NCBI GenBank assembly: GCA_963800215.1
Contig: CAWCZY010000007.1
Span: forward strand, 310,001 to 374,000
DNA length: 64,000 bases
Direction: 5' to 3'
Source of the DNA: JAJPKK01 sp963800215
GTDB taxonomy: Bacteria; Pseudomonadota; Alphaproteobacteria; Rhizobiales; Xanthobacteraceae
Below are positions 39,825-49,674 of this stretch, piece by piece. Position 1 is the first letter of the stretch, and every line of letters starts with the position of its first letter. Made by a program: the position numbers and the translations under genes. Below the pieces are notes generated by a model. The model saw only the letters and a list, made by a program, of their open reading frames with translations, did not search any database and was not told the DNA's origin.

Positions 39825-40797
39825 TCAGAAGTCGAAATTGATCATCTTCTTCATGACCATGATCCCGATGCTCATCCACACCGCCGATCCGGCCAGCATC
39901 ATCTGCCCGAGCCGCTCCGTCCACAGCAGCGTGATGTAGTCGGGGCTGGTGATGTAGACGATCGACATGACCGCGACCGGAAGCGAGCCGATGATGGCCG
40001 CCGAGGCCTTGGCCTCGGTCGACATCGCCTTGATCTTGCCCTTCATCTTCTTGCGGTCGCGCAGCACCTTGGAGAGGTTGCCGAGCGCCTCGGAAAGATT
40101 GCCGCCGCTCTTCTGCTGGATCGCGATGACGATGGCGAAGAAATTGGATTCCGGCAGCGGCATGCGCTCGAACAGCTTGGCGCAGGCTTCGCCGAGCGGC
40201 ACGCCGACGGCCTGGGTCTCCAGGATGACGCCGGAATTCGGTCAGGATCGGTTCCGGCGCCTCGGCGGCGAGCACGCGCAGCGAATCGCCGAGCGGCAGG
40301 CCGGATTTGATGCCGCGGACGATGACGTCGATCGCGTCGGGGAACCGGTCGAGAAATTTCGTCTCGCGCCGCTTCTTGAGATACGACAGGGTCCAGCGCG
40401 GCAGGCCGAAGCCGGCGGCGAAGGCGAGCAGCACCGCGGGGATCAAGCCGGCGTCGAGGACGTACACCGCCGCGAACACGATGGCGCCGAGCGCCCCGCT
40501 GACGATGATGAATTGCTGCTTCGTCCATGATGAGGCCGGCCTGGGTGAGGCGGATCGACAGCGGCGGCGAATTCGATTTCTCGGCCCGCTCCTCGAGGTC
40601 CTTGAGGCTGCTTTCGACCTGCTCGCGGCGGATTTCAATGCGCGCGCAGTTCACCTTGGACGTGGGCGCGCCGGGTCTTGGCGACGCTCAACATCCGCTT
40701 TTCGGCTTCCTTTTCGCCGGACAGATAAGGGTAGACCAGAACCCAGGCCACCGCGCCGGCGCAGAAGGTCACCAGCAGGAAGATCGCGAGCGTTTGC
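39825..40797 (-). CDS. tadB: Tad pilus inner-membrane protein TadB (three frame breaks)
   Basis: The gene starts MQTLAIFLLVTFCAGAVAWV (one membrane helix), then KEAEKRMLSVAKTRRAHVQ. Breaks near 40655, 40530 and 40238 move the frame through ESSLKDLEERAEKSNSPPL and TKQQFIIVSGALGAIVFAAV. The F-domain follows: FLDRFPDAIDVIVRGIKSGL and FAIVIAIQQKSGGNLSEALG. The last segment has two membrane helices and ends MKKMINFDF. About 323 residues when repaired. The number of indels in a core Tad gene points to sequence error in this stretch. Confidence 0.87.
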
Positions 40798-40817
40798 ATG
40801 TCCGTCGTGGCCTCGCG

Positions 40818-42306
40818 TCAGGTGGCGGCATCCGCAAGGGCGGCATCGAGCGCGGCGGCGAGCCGCTTTTCTTCGTTGAAGTAGCGGGCCCGGTCCCAGA
40901 ACCGCGGCCGGCCGATTCCGGTGGAGCGGTGGCGGCCGATCAGCTTGCCGTTGGCGTCCTCGCCCAGGAGGTCGTAGACGAACAGGTCCTGGGTGATGAT
41001 GACGTCGCCCTCCAGCCCGAGCACCTCGGTGATGTGGGTGATGCGCCGGCTGCCGTCGCGCAACCGGGCCGCCTGGACGACGACGTCCACCGACGCGCAG
41101 ATCATCTCGCGTATGGTGCGGGACGGCAGCGTGAAGCCGCCCATGGTGATCATCGATTCGAGCCGGGACAGCGCTTCGCGCGGGTTGTTGGCGTGCAGGG
41201 TCCCCATCGAACCGTCATGGCCGGTGTTCATCGCCTGCAGCAGGTCGAATGCCTCGGGACCGCGGACTTCGCCGACGATGATGCGTTCCGGGCGCATGCG
41301 CAGGCAGTTCTTCACGAGCTCGCGCATGGTGACTTCGCCGCCGCCTTCGAGGTTGGGCGGGCGGGTCTCCAGGCGGACCACATGGGGCTGCTGGAGCTGC
41401 AGCTCGGCGGCGTCCTCGCAGGTGATGACGCGCTCGTCGGTATCGATGTAGCGGGTCAGGCAATTGAGCAGCGTGGTCTTGCCGGAGCCGGTGCCGCCCG
41501 AAACGATGGTATTGACCCGGCAGCGGCCGATGATCTTGAGCACGTCGGCGCCTTCCGGGGAAATCGAGCCGAACCGCACCAATTGCTCGAGCGTGAGCTT
41601 GTCCTTCTTGAATTTGCGGATGGTGAGGGTCGGGCCGTCGATCGACAGCGGCGGAGCGATGACGTTGACGCGCGAGCCGTCCGGCAGGCGCGCGTCGCAG
41701 ATCGGCGAGGATTCGTCGACGCGCCGGCCGACCTGGCTGACGATGCGCTGGCAGATGTTGAGAAGCTGCTGGTTGTCGCGGAACCGAATGCCGGTGCGCT
41801 GGATCTTGCCGGCAATTTCCACATAGACCGTGGTGGCGCCGTTGACCATCACGTCGGAAATGTCGTCGCGCGCGAGCACCGGCTCCAGCGGACCGTATCC
41901 GAGAACGTCGTTGCAGATGTCGTCGAGCAGTTCCTCCTGCTCGGAAATCGACATCACGATGTTCTTGATCGCGATGATCTCGTTGACGATGTCGCGGATT
42001 TCCTCCCGCGAGGAGTCCGGATCGAGCTTGGCGAGCTGCGAGAGATCGATGGCCTCGATCAGCGCGGTGAAGATGCTGGTCTTGACCTCGTAGAAAATCT
42101 CGGAATGACGGGTGTCGAGCGACGGCTCGAATTGTTGGCGGCGGCAGCGCCGGAGCGGGCTGCGGCGGCGCCGCGCCGGCGCGTTCCTGCCGGCGGAAGC
42201 GGGTGACGGCGGCGGCGGGCGTAGCCGCGGCCTGCGCCGGCACGACGCTCGGCGACGGCGGAGCACCGCGCGGGTCGGTTGTCGAGCCGGAGCGCTTTCC
42301 GAACAA
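40818..42306 (-). CDS. cpaF: Tad pilus assembly ATPase CpaF/TadA (one frame break)
   Basis: This hexameric secretion ATPase powers pilus extension and retraction. The start is TTG 42306 (LFGKRSGSTTD) after ggagg. A low-complexity Pro/Ala-rich N-terminus changes frame between about 42190 and 42105, after which SEIFYEVKTSIFTALIEAID leads into the core. Motifs include Walker A VSGGTGSGKTTLLN, the aspartate box region YIDTDERVITCEDAAELQ, Walker B ERIIVGEVRGPEA and the histidine box TGHDGSMGTLHANN. About 495 residues. It follows cpaE by about a dozen bases. Confidence 0.93.
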
Positions 42307-42317
42307 TGGAGCCTCCG

Positions 42318-43594
42318 TCAGCGCGCGGCCGACGCGCCAGCAGCTTGGTGAACGGCGCGAATATCCCGGCGCGCGGCAGCTTGAATTCGCGCGCCCGGTG
42401 AGGGTCTTCGCCAGCGACCTGAACGTCTCGGAATCCGATGGCCGGACGCGATCTCCGCGATCATCTGGCCGTTGTTGCCGGCGGTGCCGAACATCTGCGG
42501 CTCGAACGGGATGATGGCCAGCGGCTCGTCCTCGATCGCCTTGGCAAAATCGGCCGGCTTGATCTCCGGGCGTTTGGGTACGCCGACCATGTTGAGGCAA
42601 TAGAGCGGGCGGCGGTCGTTCGGGCGCGAGCCGCGCAATCAGGTCGATGAGGCTCTTGGCGTTGCGCAGATTGGCGAGATCGGGCGCCGCCACGACCAGA
42701 ATGTCGTCGGCGCCGATGAGAACCCGCCTGGTCCAGGCGCTCCACTGATGCGGCACGTCGAGGACGATGTAGGGGACCGACCCGCGCAGGACGTCCAGAA
42801 TCGGATCGAACGCCTCGGCGCCGAAATCATAGACCCGGTCGAGCGTCGCCGGCGCGGCCAGCAGGCTCAGGTGGTCGGTGCATTTCGACAGCAGCCGGTC
42901 GACGAAGGCGGTATCGACGCGATCGGGCGCGAACACCGCGTCGGCAATCCCCTGCGGGGGATCCTGGTTGTAGTCGAGGCCGGCGGTGCCGAACGGCAGA
43001 TCGAGGTCGGCGATCACGGAATCCAGGTGCATGTCGCGGGCGACCGCCCAGGCGATGTTGTGGGCGACGACGGAGGCGCCGACGCCGCCCTTGGCGCCGA
43101 CCACGGCCAGTATCTTGCCGACCGGCTTGGCGTCCGGCGCGTTGAAAAGCGAGCAGACCGTGCGCACCACGTCGATGGTGGTGACCGGCGCGATCATGAT
43201 AGTCGCTGATGCCGCGCCTGATCAGCTCGCGATAGAACACCACGTCGTTGTGGCGGCCGATCACGATGACGCGGGTGCCGGCGTCGCAGACATCCGCCAG
43301 CTCGTCGAGGCCGGTCAGAATGCCGTTGCCGCGATCCTCCGATTCGAGGATCACCACGTTCGGGGTCGGCGAGGTCTTGTAGGCTTCGAGCGCCGCCGCG
43401 ATGCCGCCCATCTGCATGCGCAAATGGACCTTCGCCAGCCGGCGATCCTCCGCCGCGGCCTGGACGGTCGATGCGGTTTCGGCGGTCTCGCAGAACGCCT
43501 GCACCGACACCCGCGGCGCCGGCGCGATGAATTCTTCCGCCTCGGCGATGCCGGGCGATTCGATGTGTCCGGCCTTGTCGTGATATCTGATCAT
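42318..43594 (-). CDS. cpaE: Pilus localisation protein CpaE/TadZ (several frame breaks)
   Basis: About 425 residues. The N-terminal receiver-like domain (MIRYHDKAGHIESPGIAEAE, then NVVILESEDRGNGILTGLDE) is followed by a ParA/MinD-type ATPase domain. That domain has ILAVVGAKGGVGASVVAHN, a deviant Walker A in which the usual second lysine is alanine as in many TadZ proteins, and SVIADLDLPFGTAGLDYNQD. Breaks lie near 43196, 42640, 42440 and 42330. CpaE places the secretin at the cell pole. Its ATG overlaps the cpaD stop (ATGA at 43594). Confidence 0.87.
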
Positions 43595-44361
43595 TGGCCA
43601 ACGTCGCTGATCTTGGCCTTGTCGAGGTCGGGATATACCGTCGCCGGGCTCTCGCCCTTCCGGTACTTGTCGAGAACCACGTCGCGCCGCGCCGTATAGG
43701 GCGGGGTTTCGGCGCGCGGCTCCACGATATCGACGGGCTCTGCCACCATCGCCGCCAGATTGTGCTGCATCGAGCAACCGAAATTCCAGTACTGCTCGTT
43801 GGTCATGTAGTCGAGGCCCCCGCCCGGGCCGAGATCGTTGGGCCAGCGGCCGCACGGCCCGGCACTGGCGACGATCTTGGGATATTCGAGCACGACGGGA
43901 ACGAGCTGGTTCGGGTTGAACGGCGGCAGTTCCGTCACCACGATGCCGCCGGCAGGGACGCCGGCGGCGATGAGAATCGACCGGATTTCCGGCACGGATT
44001 TGCGGGCCGCCTCTTCGTTGGGGGTACCGGTGGGAACGCGAATGGCGACACCGCCGGTCGCATTGCGATGCCAGCCCTGCGCGAAGGAAGCAACCTCGGC
44101 CCGCTGCACCGGCGTGAGGTCGGTGCGGTGACTGCCGATGAAGAGTTCGACGGCGCGGGTGCCTTCGCGGAGCGCGATCGGATGCCGCAGCCGGTAGTCG
44201 GCCGGCGCCTCCACCGCGACGCGCGTCGGCACCGCGGGCGCCACGGCGACCGGGCCGGGTTCCGTCGTCTGGCATGCCGCCAGCGCGGCGCCGGCCAGCA
44301 TGACCGCGGCCGTCAGTGCCGGCTCGCCGGCGATTGCGCGCCGCTCGTCTCGGAGGTCCAA
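43591..44361 (-). CDS. cpaD: CpaD family pilus lipoprotein
   Basis: The 256-residue product has a lipobox, LAGAALAACQTTEPG, with the acylated cysteine near residue 30. A CpaD domain follows: GSHRTDLTPVQRAEVASFAQ, VIRVPTGTP-like variants and GCSMQHNLAAMVAEPVDI near the C-terminus. CpaD is an outer-membrane component associated with the CpaC secretin. The start is uncertain: the frame opens at a TTG (44361), while an ATG at 44371 lies in another frame, so a small N-terminal indel is likely. It overlaps cpaE by four bases. Confidence 0.87.
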   Translation of the reverse strand: MDLRDERRAIAGEPALTAAVMLAGAALAACQTTEPGPVAVAPAVPTRVAVEAPADYRLRHPIALREGTRAVELFIGSHRTDLTPVQRAEVASFAQGWHRNATGGVAIRVPTGTPNEEAARKSVPEIRSILIAAGVPAGGIVVTELPPFNPNQLVPVVLEYPKIVASAGPCGRWPNDLGPGGGLDYMTNEQYWNFGCSMQHNLAAMVAEPVDIVEPRAETPPYTARRDVVLDKYRKGESPATVYPDLDKAKISDVGQ

Positions 44362-44393
44362 ACGGTTTCATCGCCTTCTCCTCGCAGCGCATC

Positions 44394-45877
44394 TCAGTCG
44401 ATTATGAAGCCGAAATTGCCGCGATAGGGACCTGGCGGATCGGTGGCGCCGCGGCCCGCCATAGAGCCGGTTGAGGCGGCCGAGCAGAACGGTCGACGGA
44501 TCCGGCGAGTCGGCGAAGCCATCATCGGGAAGCGATAATTTACTCCGCGGCACCGCCTGCACGATATGCGGCGTTATGATCACCATGAGCTCGGTCTGGT
44601 TGTTGATGTAATCGCTGCTCCGGAACAGCGTGCCGAGAATAGGTATCTGCATCAACTGGGGAATGCCGTTGATCGCATGTTTGGTCTCATCTTGGATCAT
44701 GCCCGCCATGGCAAGCGAACCGCCCGACGGAATTTCGACGACCGTATCCGCGCGCCGCACCGTCAAGCCGGGAACGGTGGTCCCCGCTACCGTCACGGCA
44801 AATTCCGGGGCAAGATCCGAAACTTCCGTCAGCACTTTAAGGCTGATGCGACCTTCCGACAGCACCACAGGGTAGAACGTCAGACTGACGCCGAAATTCT
44901 GAAAGGCGATTCCGGGCGCGGCGCCCACGATATGTGGACGGTACCGGGTACGGGAAGCTGCCGCCGGCGAGGAAATGGGCGCTTTCGCCGGAGATCGCGG
45001 TGAGGGTCGGCTCGGCCAATATGCGGGTCACGCCGGCCCGCTCCATGGCCTGCAAGGTGCGCCGTCACCGACCCGAATTTGCCGGTAGCGTTGGTAGGGC
45101 GTTGAGCGGCCCACCGTTGACCGAAAAGTTATTGACGGTATTGAAATTGAGCACCGCGGCCCCGCTGGCGGTGGTAAGCTGGCCGCTGAGATTGATGCCG
45201 AACTGCTTGACGACCTCGCGGTCCATTTCCGCGAACGCGACGTGGATCATGACTTGATCGCCGGCCGCGGATCGCGATGTCATTGACCACCTTGGCGGCG
45301 TCGCCGACGAGGCGTGGCAACGATATCGAAGGCCTGTTGGGCTTCCACCGGGGATCGCGACATGCGCCGGAGAGCATCGACGCCGTCTCCGATGCCCTCG
45401 ACCTGGACATTCCTGTTGGGAACATGCTCGTCTCAGCGCCGCGCGCAACGCCGTTGAGGTCGCGGGTTACCGCGATGTCGAAGCCCGCCGAGCTGCGGCC
45501 CTCGGCATCGAAGAAGAAGACGTTGGTCTGTCCGACGGCGACGCCGATGACGATAGGCGCGGCGCGAGGTGCGGATGACGGCATTGGCGATCTTGGGGTC
45601 GGCGACCAGCACGTCCTTGATGTCGCGCGGCAGGTCGACGACCACGGACTTGCCGATTCCGAGCGGGACGAAGAGCGAGCTGGCATCGAGGCTGACGAGT
45701 TTGATCACGCGCGTCGGCGCCTCGGCGGCCGGCGGATTTGCGGGCGGCGGATTTGCGGGCGGCTGGCCCGCCCATGCAAGGCCGAGGGTCGCGACGACGA
45801 TCGCGGCGAGGCACGCTGGCAGCGTCGACGGCGCGGGGAAGCGTCCTTATGGACATTGGAAGCGCCTTCTTCCTCAT
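44394..45877 (-). CDS. cpaC: Outer-membrane secretin CpaC/RcpA (many frame breaks)
   Basis: About 490 residues in pieces. After ATG 45877 (MRKKALPMSIRTLPRAVDAA) come a hydrophobic signal (AIVVATLGLAWA), a repeated NPPPANPPA linker, and the N-domain GIGKSVVVDLPRDIKDVLVA and VGQTNVFFFDAEGRSSAGFD. The secretin core includes EMDREVVKQFGINLSGQL, RILAEPTLTAISGESAHFLA and IPILGTLFRSSDYINNQTEL. The end YRGNFGFIID stops at 44394. At least seven frame changes lie between 44420 and 45850, the densest cluster in the window. Its ATG overlaps the cpaB stop. Confidence 0.85.
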
Positions 45878-46683
45878 TTCGGTATCGTCGTCGTCGTCAC
45901 GCCGAACCGGACCATGTTGAAGCGATTGGAAGGCCCCGAATTGTCCTGCGGCGGGGGCGTATTCCCGCGTTTTGACGGATCGGAGTCGGCGAGGCTGCGC
46001 AGGGAGAGCGAAAGCGACCCCATCAGCCGCCCCATCGCCAGGGTCTCGACCTGACGGGGGGTCAGCTCGAGGGTCGCGGTCCGCCCGACCACCACCTTCT
46101 GGCCGTTCTTTTCCTCGACGGTCTGATCGATGGCGAGGACCCGCACGTCGCTCAGCAGGGTCTCCGCGATCTGCGATTCGATGCCGGTAAGGCGCTCGGC
46201 TTCGCGGTCGCGGCGCGACAGGATCACGTCAACCCGGTCGTTCGGGAGAATAAACCCTCCGGCGCCGGTCTCGGCCGAAATCTCGGTCGATACCGCCCGC
46301 ATACCCGACGGCAGGATGGCCGCCATGTAGCCGGATCCCTTTGCGTTGATCAGCTTGCCTTCCCGCAGCGGCTCGCCACTCGCAATCAGCACGCGCGCGA
46401 TCGAGCCGGCGAGTTGCTCGATGGCGTCAGGGCGGTCGGCGCGGCGCAAGTAGAGCGGGTTTGCCGCCGTCACGGGCCACGCGGCCCATTCCATGTCCTG
46501 GGCCGAAATCGTCTGACCGACATTGATGTCCTTCTTCGCGACCAGGATCTGGACGGTATTGATTGCCGCCACCGGCGCCGCCGGGGCCGCCGGAGGAGGC
46601 GCACCGGATCTGCTGGCCAGAAATGCTGCAATGCCACCGGCCACGATTGCGATACCGAGCACGGCAAATCGCGCGACTTTCAT
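45874..46683 (-). CDS. cpaB: Flp pilus assembly protein CpaB/RcpC
   Basis: The 269-residue protein has one N-terminal membrane helix (residues 5-25) followed by a SAF domain (INTVQILVAKKDINVGQTIS) and the CpaB block GYMAAILPSGMRAVSTEISA, then LPNDRVDVILSRRDREAE. It is a periplasmic partner of the CpaC secretin in Tad pilus assembly. It is the first gene of the compact cpaB-cpaC-cpaD-cpaE-cpaF-tadB-tadC run and, unlike those after it, is intact. Confidence 0.93.
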   Translation of the reverse strand: MKVARFAVLGIAIVAGGIAAFLASRSGAPPPAAPAAPVAAINTVQILVAKKDINVGQTISAQDMEWAAWPVTAANPLYLRRADRPDAIEQLAGSIARVLIASGEPLREGKLINAKGSGYMAAILPSGMRAVSTEISAETGAGGFILPNDRVDVILSRRDREAERLTGIESQIAETLLSDVRVLAIDQTVEEKNGQKVVVGRTATLELTPRQVETLAMGRLMGSLSLSLRSLADSDPSKRGNTPPPQDNSGPSNRFNMVRFGVTTTTIPK

Positions 46684-47096
46684 AAGCTTCGCCTTCTACG
46701 ACGTGAGGGCCGGAACATCATCGGGGCAATTCCATCAGCCAAACGTCAATTCATGGTTAACGTGACGTATCGAAATCGAGTTAATTAAACGTTTACTCAA
46801 TCCCGGCCGGCCGTGCCGACGCCCCGATCGCTTCGGTCAGGCGCGCTTGGCCCTTTTTCAGGAGGGCTACACCATTCACTTCACAGGATGCGGCGGCGGG
46901 ACTCCGCAAGAAGTCCGCGATCCCCATCCCGGCCCCCGCTGTTCGGCGCAGGAGGCGATCGGGAACCGGCCGGCGACCGGTCGTCGCGTCGGGCCACCTG
47001 GGCATGACCGCGAAAAGCTGCCGGCGGCTCGGGCACAATTATGATCAAAATCAAAGGCTTCCGATCGCTTTTCCATCAACCTGAGCCGATCGCGCT
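46684..47096 (-). promoter_or_regulatory. cpaA-cpaB intergenic region with CtrA-like box
   Basis: At 46781-46795, read on the minus strand, TAAA-cgtttaa-TTAAC fits the CtrA consensus with one mismatch, about 100 bases upstream of cpaB; another ttaac half-site lies at 46757-46761. The part from 46800 to 47040 is GC-rich and holds an open frame of 81 codons (46793-47038, minus) with no recognisable similarity. No convincing gene is called there. Confidence 0.4.
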
Positions 47097-47600
47097 CTAG
47101 CCGGCCGCATGCATCCACACCGTCGAGGGGTAGACCAGGAGAGCGGCGGCGGCGAGCGCAATGCCGTAGGGCACGCCGCCGGCTGGCTCGTGGAGCCGCG
47201 CTACCCATGGCTGGCTGGCGAGCGCCGGCGGCAACGACCGCTTGCGGAACTCCAGGATCAGCAGGGTCAGGGCGCCTCCCAGCAGCGAGGCGTAGAGAAC
47301 ATATTCGTAAAGGTGGCCCCAGCCCAGCCACAGCGCCGTCGCGGCTGCGAGCTTGGCGTCGCCGCCGCCGATCCAGCCGCGGTAAAAGAATACGAAGCAG
47401 ACCGCGAGCACGACGAACCCGGCGGCGAGGTGACTGCCGATCTCCACCACCGGCATTCCGCCGAGCGCTGCAAGCGCCAGAAATCCGGCCACCAGAATAA
47501 GGGACACCCGGTTGGAGATCGTCATCGTGAAGAGATCGGTCGAAGCTGCGAACGCCATCATCGCGGGAAACAGCAGTAGCCGGGCGGCATCGATGAGCAT
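47097..47600 (-). CDS. cpaA: Prepilin peptidase CpaA/TadV
   Basis: The 167-residue aspartyl prepilin peptidase has the two catalytic aspartates D22 (AASTDLFT) and D81 in GGGDAKL, the GxGD-type motif. About five hydrophobic helices span the length. It cleaves Flp prepilins at the G/ATAIEYG site and needs no methyltransferase domain. It stands between the pilin gene and cpaB on the same strand. Confidence 0.93.
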   Translation of the reverse strand: MLIDAARLLLFPAMMAFAASTDLFTMTISNRVSLILVAGFLALAALGGMPVVEIGSHLAAGFVVLAVCFVFFYRGWIGGGDAKLAAATALWLGWGHLYEYVLYASLLGGALTLLILEFRKRSLPPALASQPWVARLHEPAGGVPYGIALAAAALLVYPSTVWMHAAG

Positions 47601-47785
47601 GACGGTTCTCTCCTGGCGGCGGTCTCACCGCCCTTCGCACACGACCATTAAAGTCGGTCGCTTTAGGAACGGTTAGCATCGCAACGTTGGACCGCCGGCT
47701 CTCCGCCGTCGGCCGCACAAAACCCGAACGCCGAAAGCCGTGGGGCCCGCATCCGCCGAGGCTTTCCGCCGCGGCCATACGCCTG

Positions 47786-47962
47786 TTACTTGCCGGCGGT
47801 GGCGAGTTGCGAACTGATGTTGGAAAAGGTCGTCTTCAGCTGGCTGCCGAGGGTATTGACGACCGCGATGATCGCAACGGAGATTCCGGCAGCGATCAGA
47901 CCGTATTCAATGGCGGTGGCGCCGGATTGGTCCCCGACAAAGCGCGCAACGACGTCTTTCAT
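47786..47962 (-). CDS. flp: Flp/Fap-type pilin of the Tad locus
   Basis: This 58-residue prepilin starts MKDVVARFVGDQSG. The cleavage site is GDQSG/ATAIEYG, followed by GLIAAGISVAIIAVVNTLGS and the C-terminus TTFSNISSQLATAGK. It is the same length as the solitary pilin at 20250-20426 and differs mainly in the leader. It would be the major pilin of the adjoining Tad system. Confidence 0.92.
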   Translation of the reverse strand: MKDVVARFVGDQSGATAIEYGLIAAGISVAIIAVVNTLGSQLKTTFSNISSQLATAGK

Positions 47963-48413
47963 TCGAAGCTCCCGAGATTTAAGCCGGCGGTCTGAGCTCA
48001 GACCCTTCAGGCGCCATGGACCGCCCCGGCCGATCCGGACCTCCCGTCACCGTGACCCCGGGCAGTTGCGCTGGAGTTAATTTGAAAAGCCAAAAGCACC
48101 TTGTGCAGGCAAAATCGAGACTTGGTTAACGGCCCACCGGCTGATTTACTTCAATCGTATATGTCAAGCTCGTACGTAAAATCACTTAATACTGTGTCGG
48201 TTTGCGGTTATCCGCGCCGTCGCCGCGGCCGGCGGCAAGGCGGACAGCGCGGAAAGCCTCCGGTACGGCGGTCATGCTGCTATTCCACGCGTCCCCGCGG
48301 CCGCGGCCATTTCGAATTGATTCATCAATTGGCCGGTAAGTTCGAGCCGCCTTCCCCGGAGTTTGCCTCGGGGTCTCCGCGTCGAGGCCGCCAGTGGTTT
48401 TCGAGGTAGTGTC
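47963..48413. promoter_or_regulatory. Divergent promoter region between flp and the secretin-N-domain gene
   Basis: No gene is seen in these 451 bases. The middle (48070-48200) is AT-rich and holds several ttaa/ttac motifs (cttggttaacgg, cacttaatactg), but no full TTAA-N7-TTAA pair was found. It should hold the promoters for both divergent genes. Confidence 0.4.
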
Positions 48414-48920
48414 ATGCGTGCCGTCACCACGTTCGCGGCTCGGGTCCGTCCACCGGCGCAGATCGCCGCATCCGTCGCCGCATCCGTCATGCTGGCGGCT
48501 TTGATCTCATCGGCCCATGCCGCAGAGGCGCTCAACGTGGTCATGGACCAGGCCAAGATCGCGCGGGTGCCCGATCACACCGCCACTCTTGTGATCGGCA
48601 ATCCGCTGATCGCCGACGTCGCGGTGCAGGCCGGCGGGGTCATGGTGGTGACGGGAAAGGGATATGGCGTCACCAATGTGATCGCCCTCGATCGCGCCGG
48701 CAGGGTACTCGCCAACGAACTGGTGCGGGTCAAGGGACCCGCCGAAGACCTCGTCGTGTATCGCGGCATGATGCGGGAATCCTACAGTTGCGCGCCGAAC
48801 TGCGAGCGGCGGATCACGCTCGGCGACACGCCGGACTTTTTCGACACGACACTGACCCAAACGGCGGTCCGCAACAACCGCGCGCTGATGGGCCAGGCCC
48901 CCGCCACCGGGGCGCGCTAG
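48414..48920 (+). CDS. Pilus assembly protein, secretin N-terminal domain only
   Basis: The 168-residue exported protein has a signal peptide (to about residue 40, ISSAHA). A domain like the N-terminal part of CpaC/RcpA follows: MDQAKIARVPDHTATLVIGN, PLIADVAVQAGGVMVVTGKG and GVTNVIALDRAGRVLANE. No secretin channel domain follows. Two cysteines lie in YSCAPNCERRITLGD, a possible disulfide. Such short proteins accompany Tad loci in rhizobia and may help the secretin. It is divergent from flp. Confidence 0.8.
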   Translation: MRAVTTFAARVRPPAQIAASVAASVMLAALISSAHAAEALNVVMDQAKIARVPDHTATLVIGNPLIADVAVQAGGVMVVTGKGYGVTNVIALDRAGRVLANELVRVKGPAEDLVVYRGMMRESYSCAPNCERRITLGDTPDFFDTTLTQTAVRNNRALMGQAPATGAR

Positions 48921-48989
48921 AGCACCACGCGCGGCGTCAATTCGGCGTCGGGGTTTTCCTTCCGGATACGGCGCGCTTGGAAAATGCTT

Positions 48990-49440
48990 CCTCTTGGTTT
49001 CGCCCCGCAATACTGACGAATTGGACCGGCGTCAGGGATTGGCGGGCTGTCGATGACAGTGTCGTCCGGCGAAATGCCCGACAAGATTTCCGCCTCATTG
49101 CCGAGATTGCGGCCGAGCTCGAACTCTGGAAAAGCTGACCCTTCCATCGGGCGTCAGCACAGCCACTTCGATGCCGCGCGGCCCGAAAAACAGTGCCGTC
49201 GCCGGAATGTGCATGACATTGGCTTTCGGCTCGAGATGGAAATGCACTTCTGCGAAGGATCCGGGCCGAAGCTCGCCGTCCGGATTGGCGGCTTGGAGTT
49301 CGACGAGAGCCGAGCGCGACTCCGTCGCCACTGAATTGGACGTCGTGGTGACGGTCGCAGGAAATGTCTTGCCGGGATACAGTTCGACCGTCTTGCTCGG
49401 ACGTCCGGTCATCAACTCCTGTACGGCCGCAGGGCTGCCG
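48990..49440 (-). pseudogene. Remnant of an RND efflux periplasmic adaptor (MFP)
   Basis: The minus strand encodes VELYPGKTFPATVTTTSN, then ELRPGSFAEVHFHLEPKANV and IPATALFFGPRGIEVAVLT. After a break near 49130 comes ELGRNLGNEAEILSGISPDD with DTVIDSPP. These are consecutive parts of the beta-barrel and membrane-proximal domains of HlyD/AcrA-type adaptors. The N-terminal coiled-coil and lipoyl regions and the end are missing, and no RND pump gene adjoins, so this is a fossil. Confidence 0.75.
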
Positions 49441-49551
49441 GTGCGGAAGCCATGTCGGTCGCGAAGTCGCTCGGGCACAAACCGACACTGCGACCCGTCA
49501 TGGGGGCCGCAGACCAGCATCGGCGGAATTTCAGCTACGAGCGATGCGTCG

Positions 49552-49674
49552 TCACAGGTGGAACACGTTAAACATGAACAGGAAACCGAACACGACGGAT
49601 ACGTAACCGGCACAAACCAATGTTACGAACACGGGTCCTGAGAGTGGCGATTCAGAAAGCTCGGACGTCGTCAT
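49552..49674 (-). CDS. Small single-helix membrane protein, unknown function
   Basis: A 40-residue frame begins MTTSELSESPLSGPVFVTLV at ATG 49674, preceded by ggggagaagatga at good ribosome-site spacing. A hydrophobic helix covers about residues 15-38 (VCAGYVSVVFGFLFMFNVFHL region) and ends at TGA. No family was recognised. It lies just upstream of the efflux adaptor remnant on the same strand, so it may be a small membrane protein kept after loss of that operon, or the relic of a longer gene. Confidence 0.4.
   Translation of the reverse strand: MTTSELSESPLSGPVFVTLVCAGYVSVVFGFLFMFNVFHL

Noticed and set aside
46793..47038. 81-codon minus-strand frame between cpaA and cpaB
   Set aside because: No recognisable similarity, no good ribosome site, and composition typical of GC-rich shadow frames.
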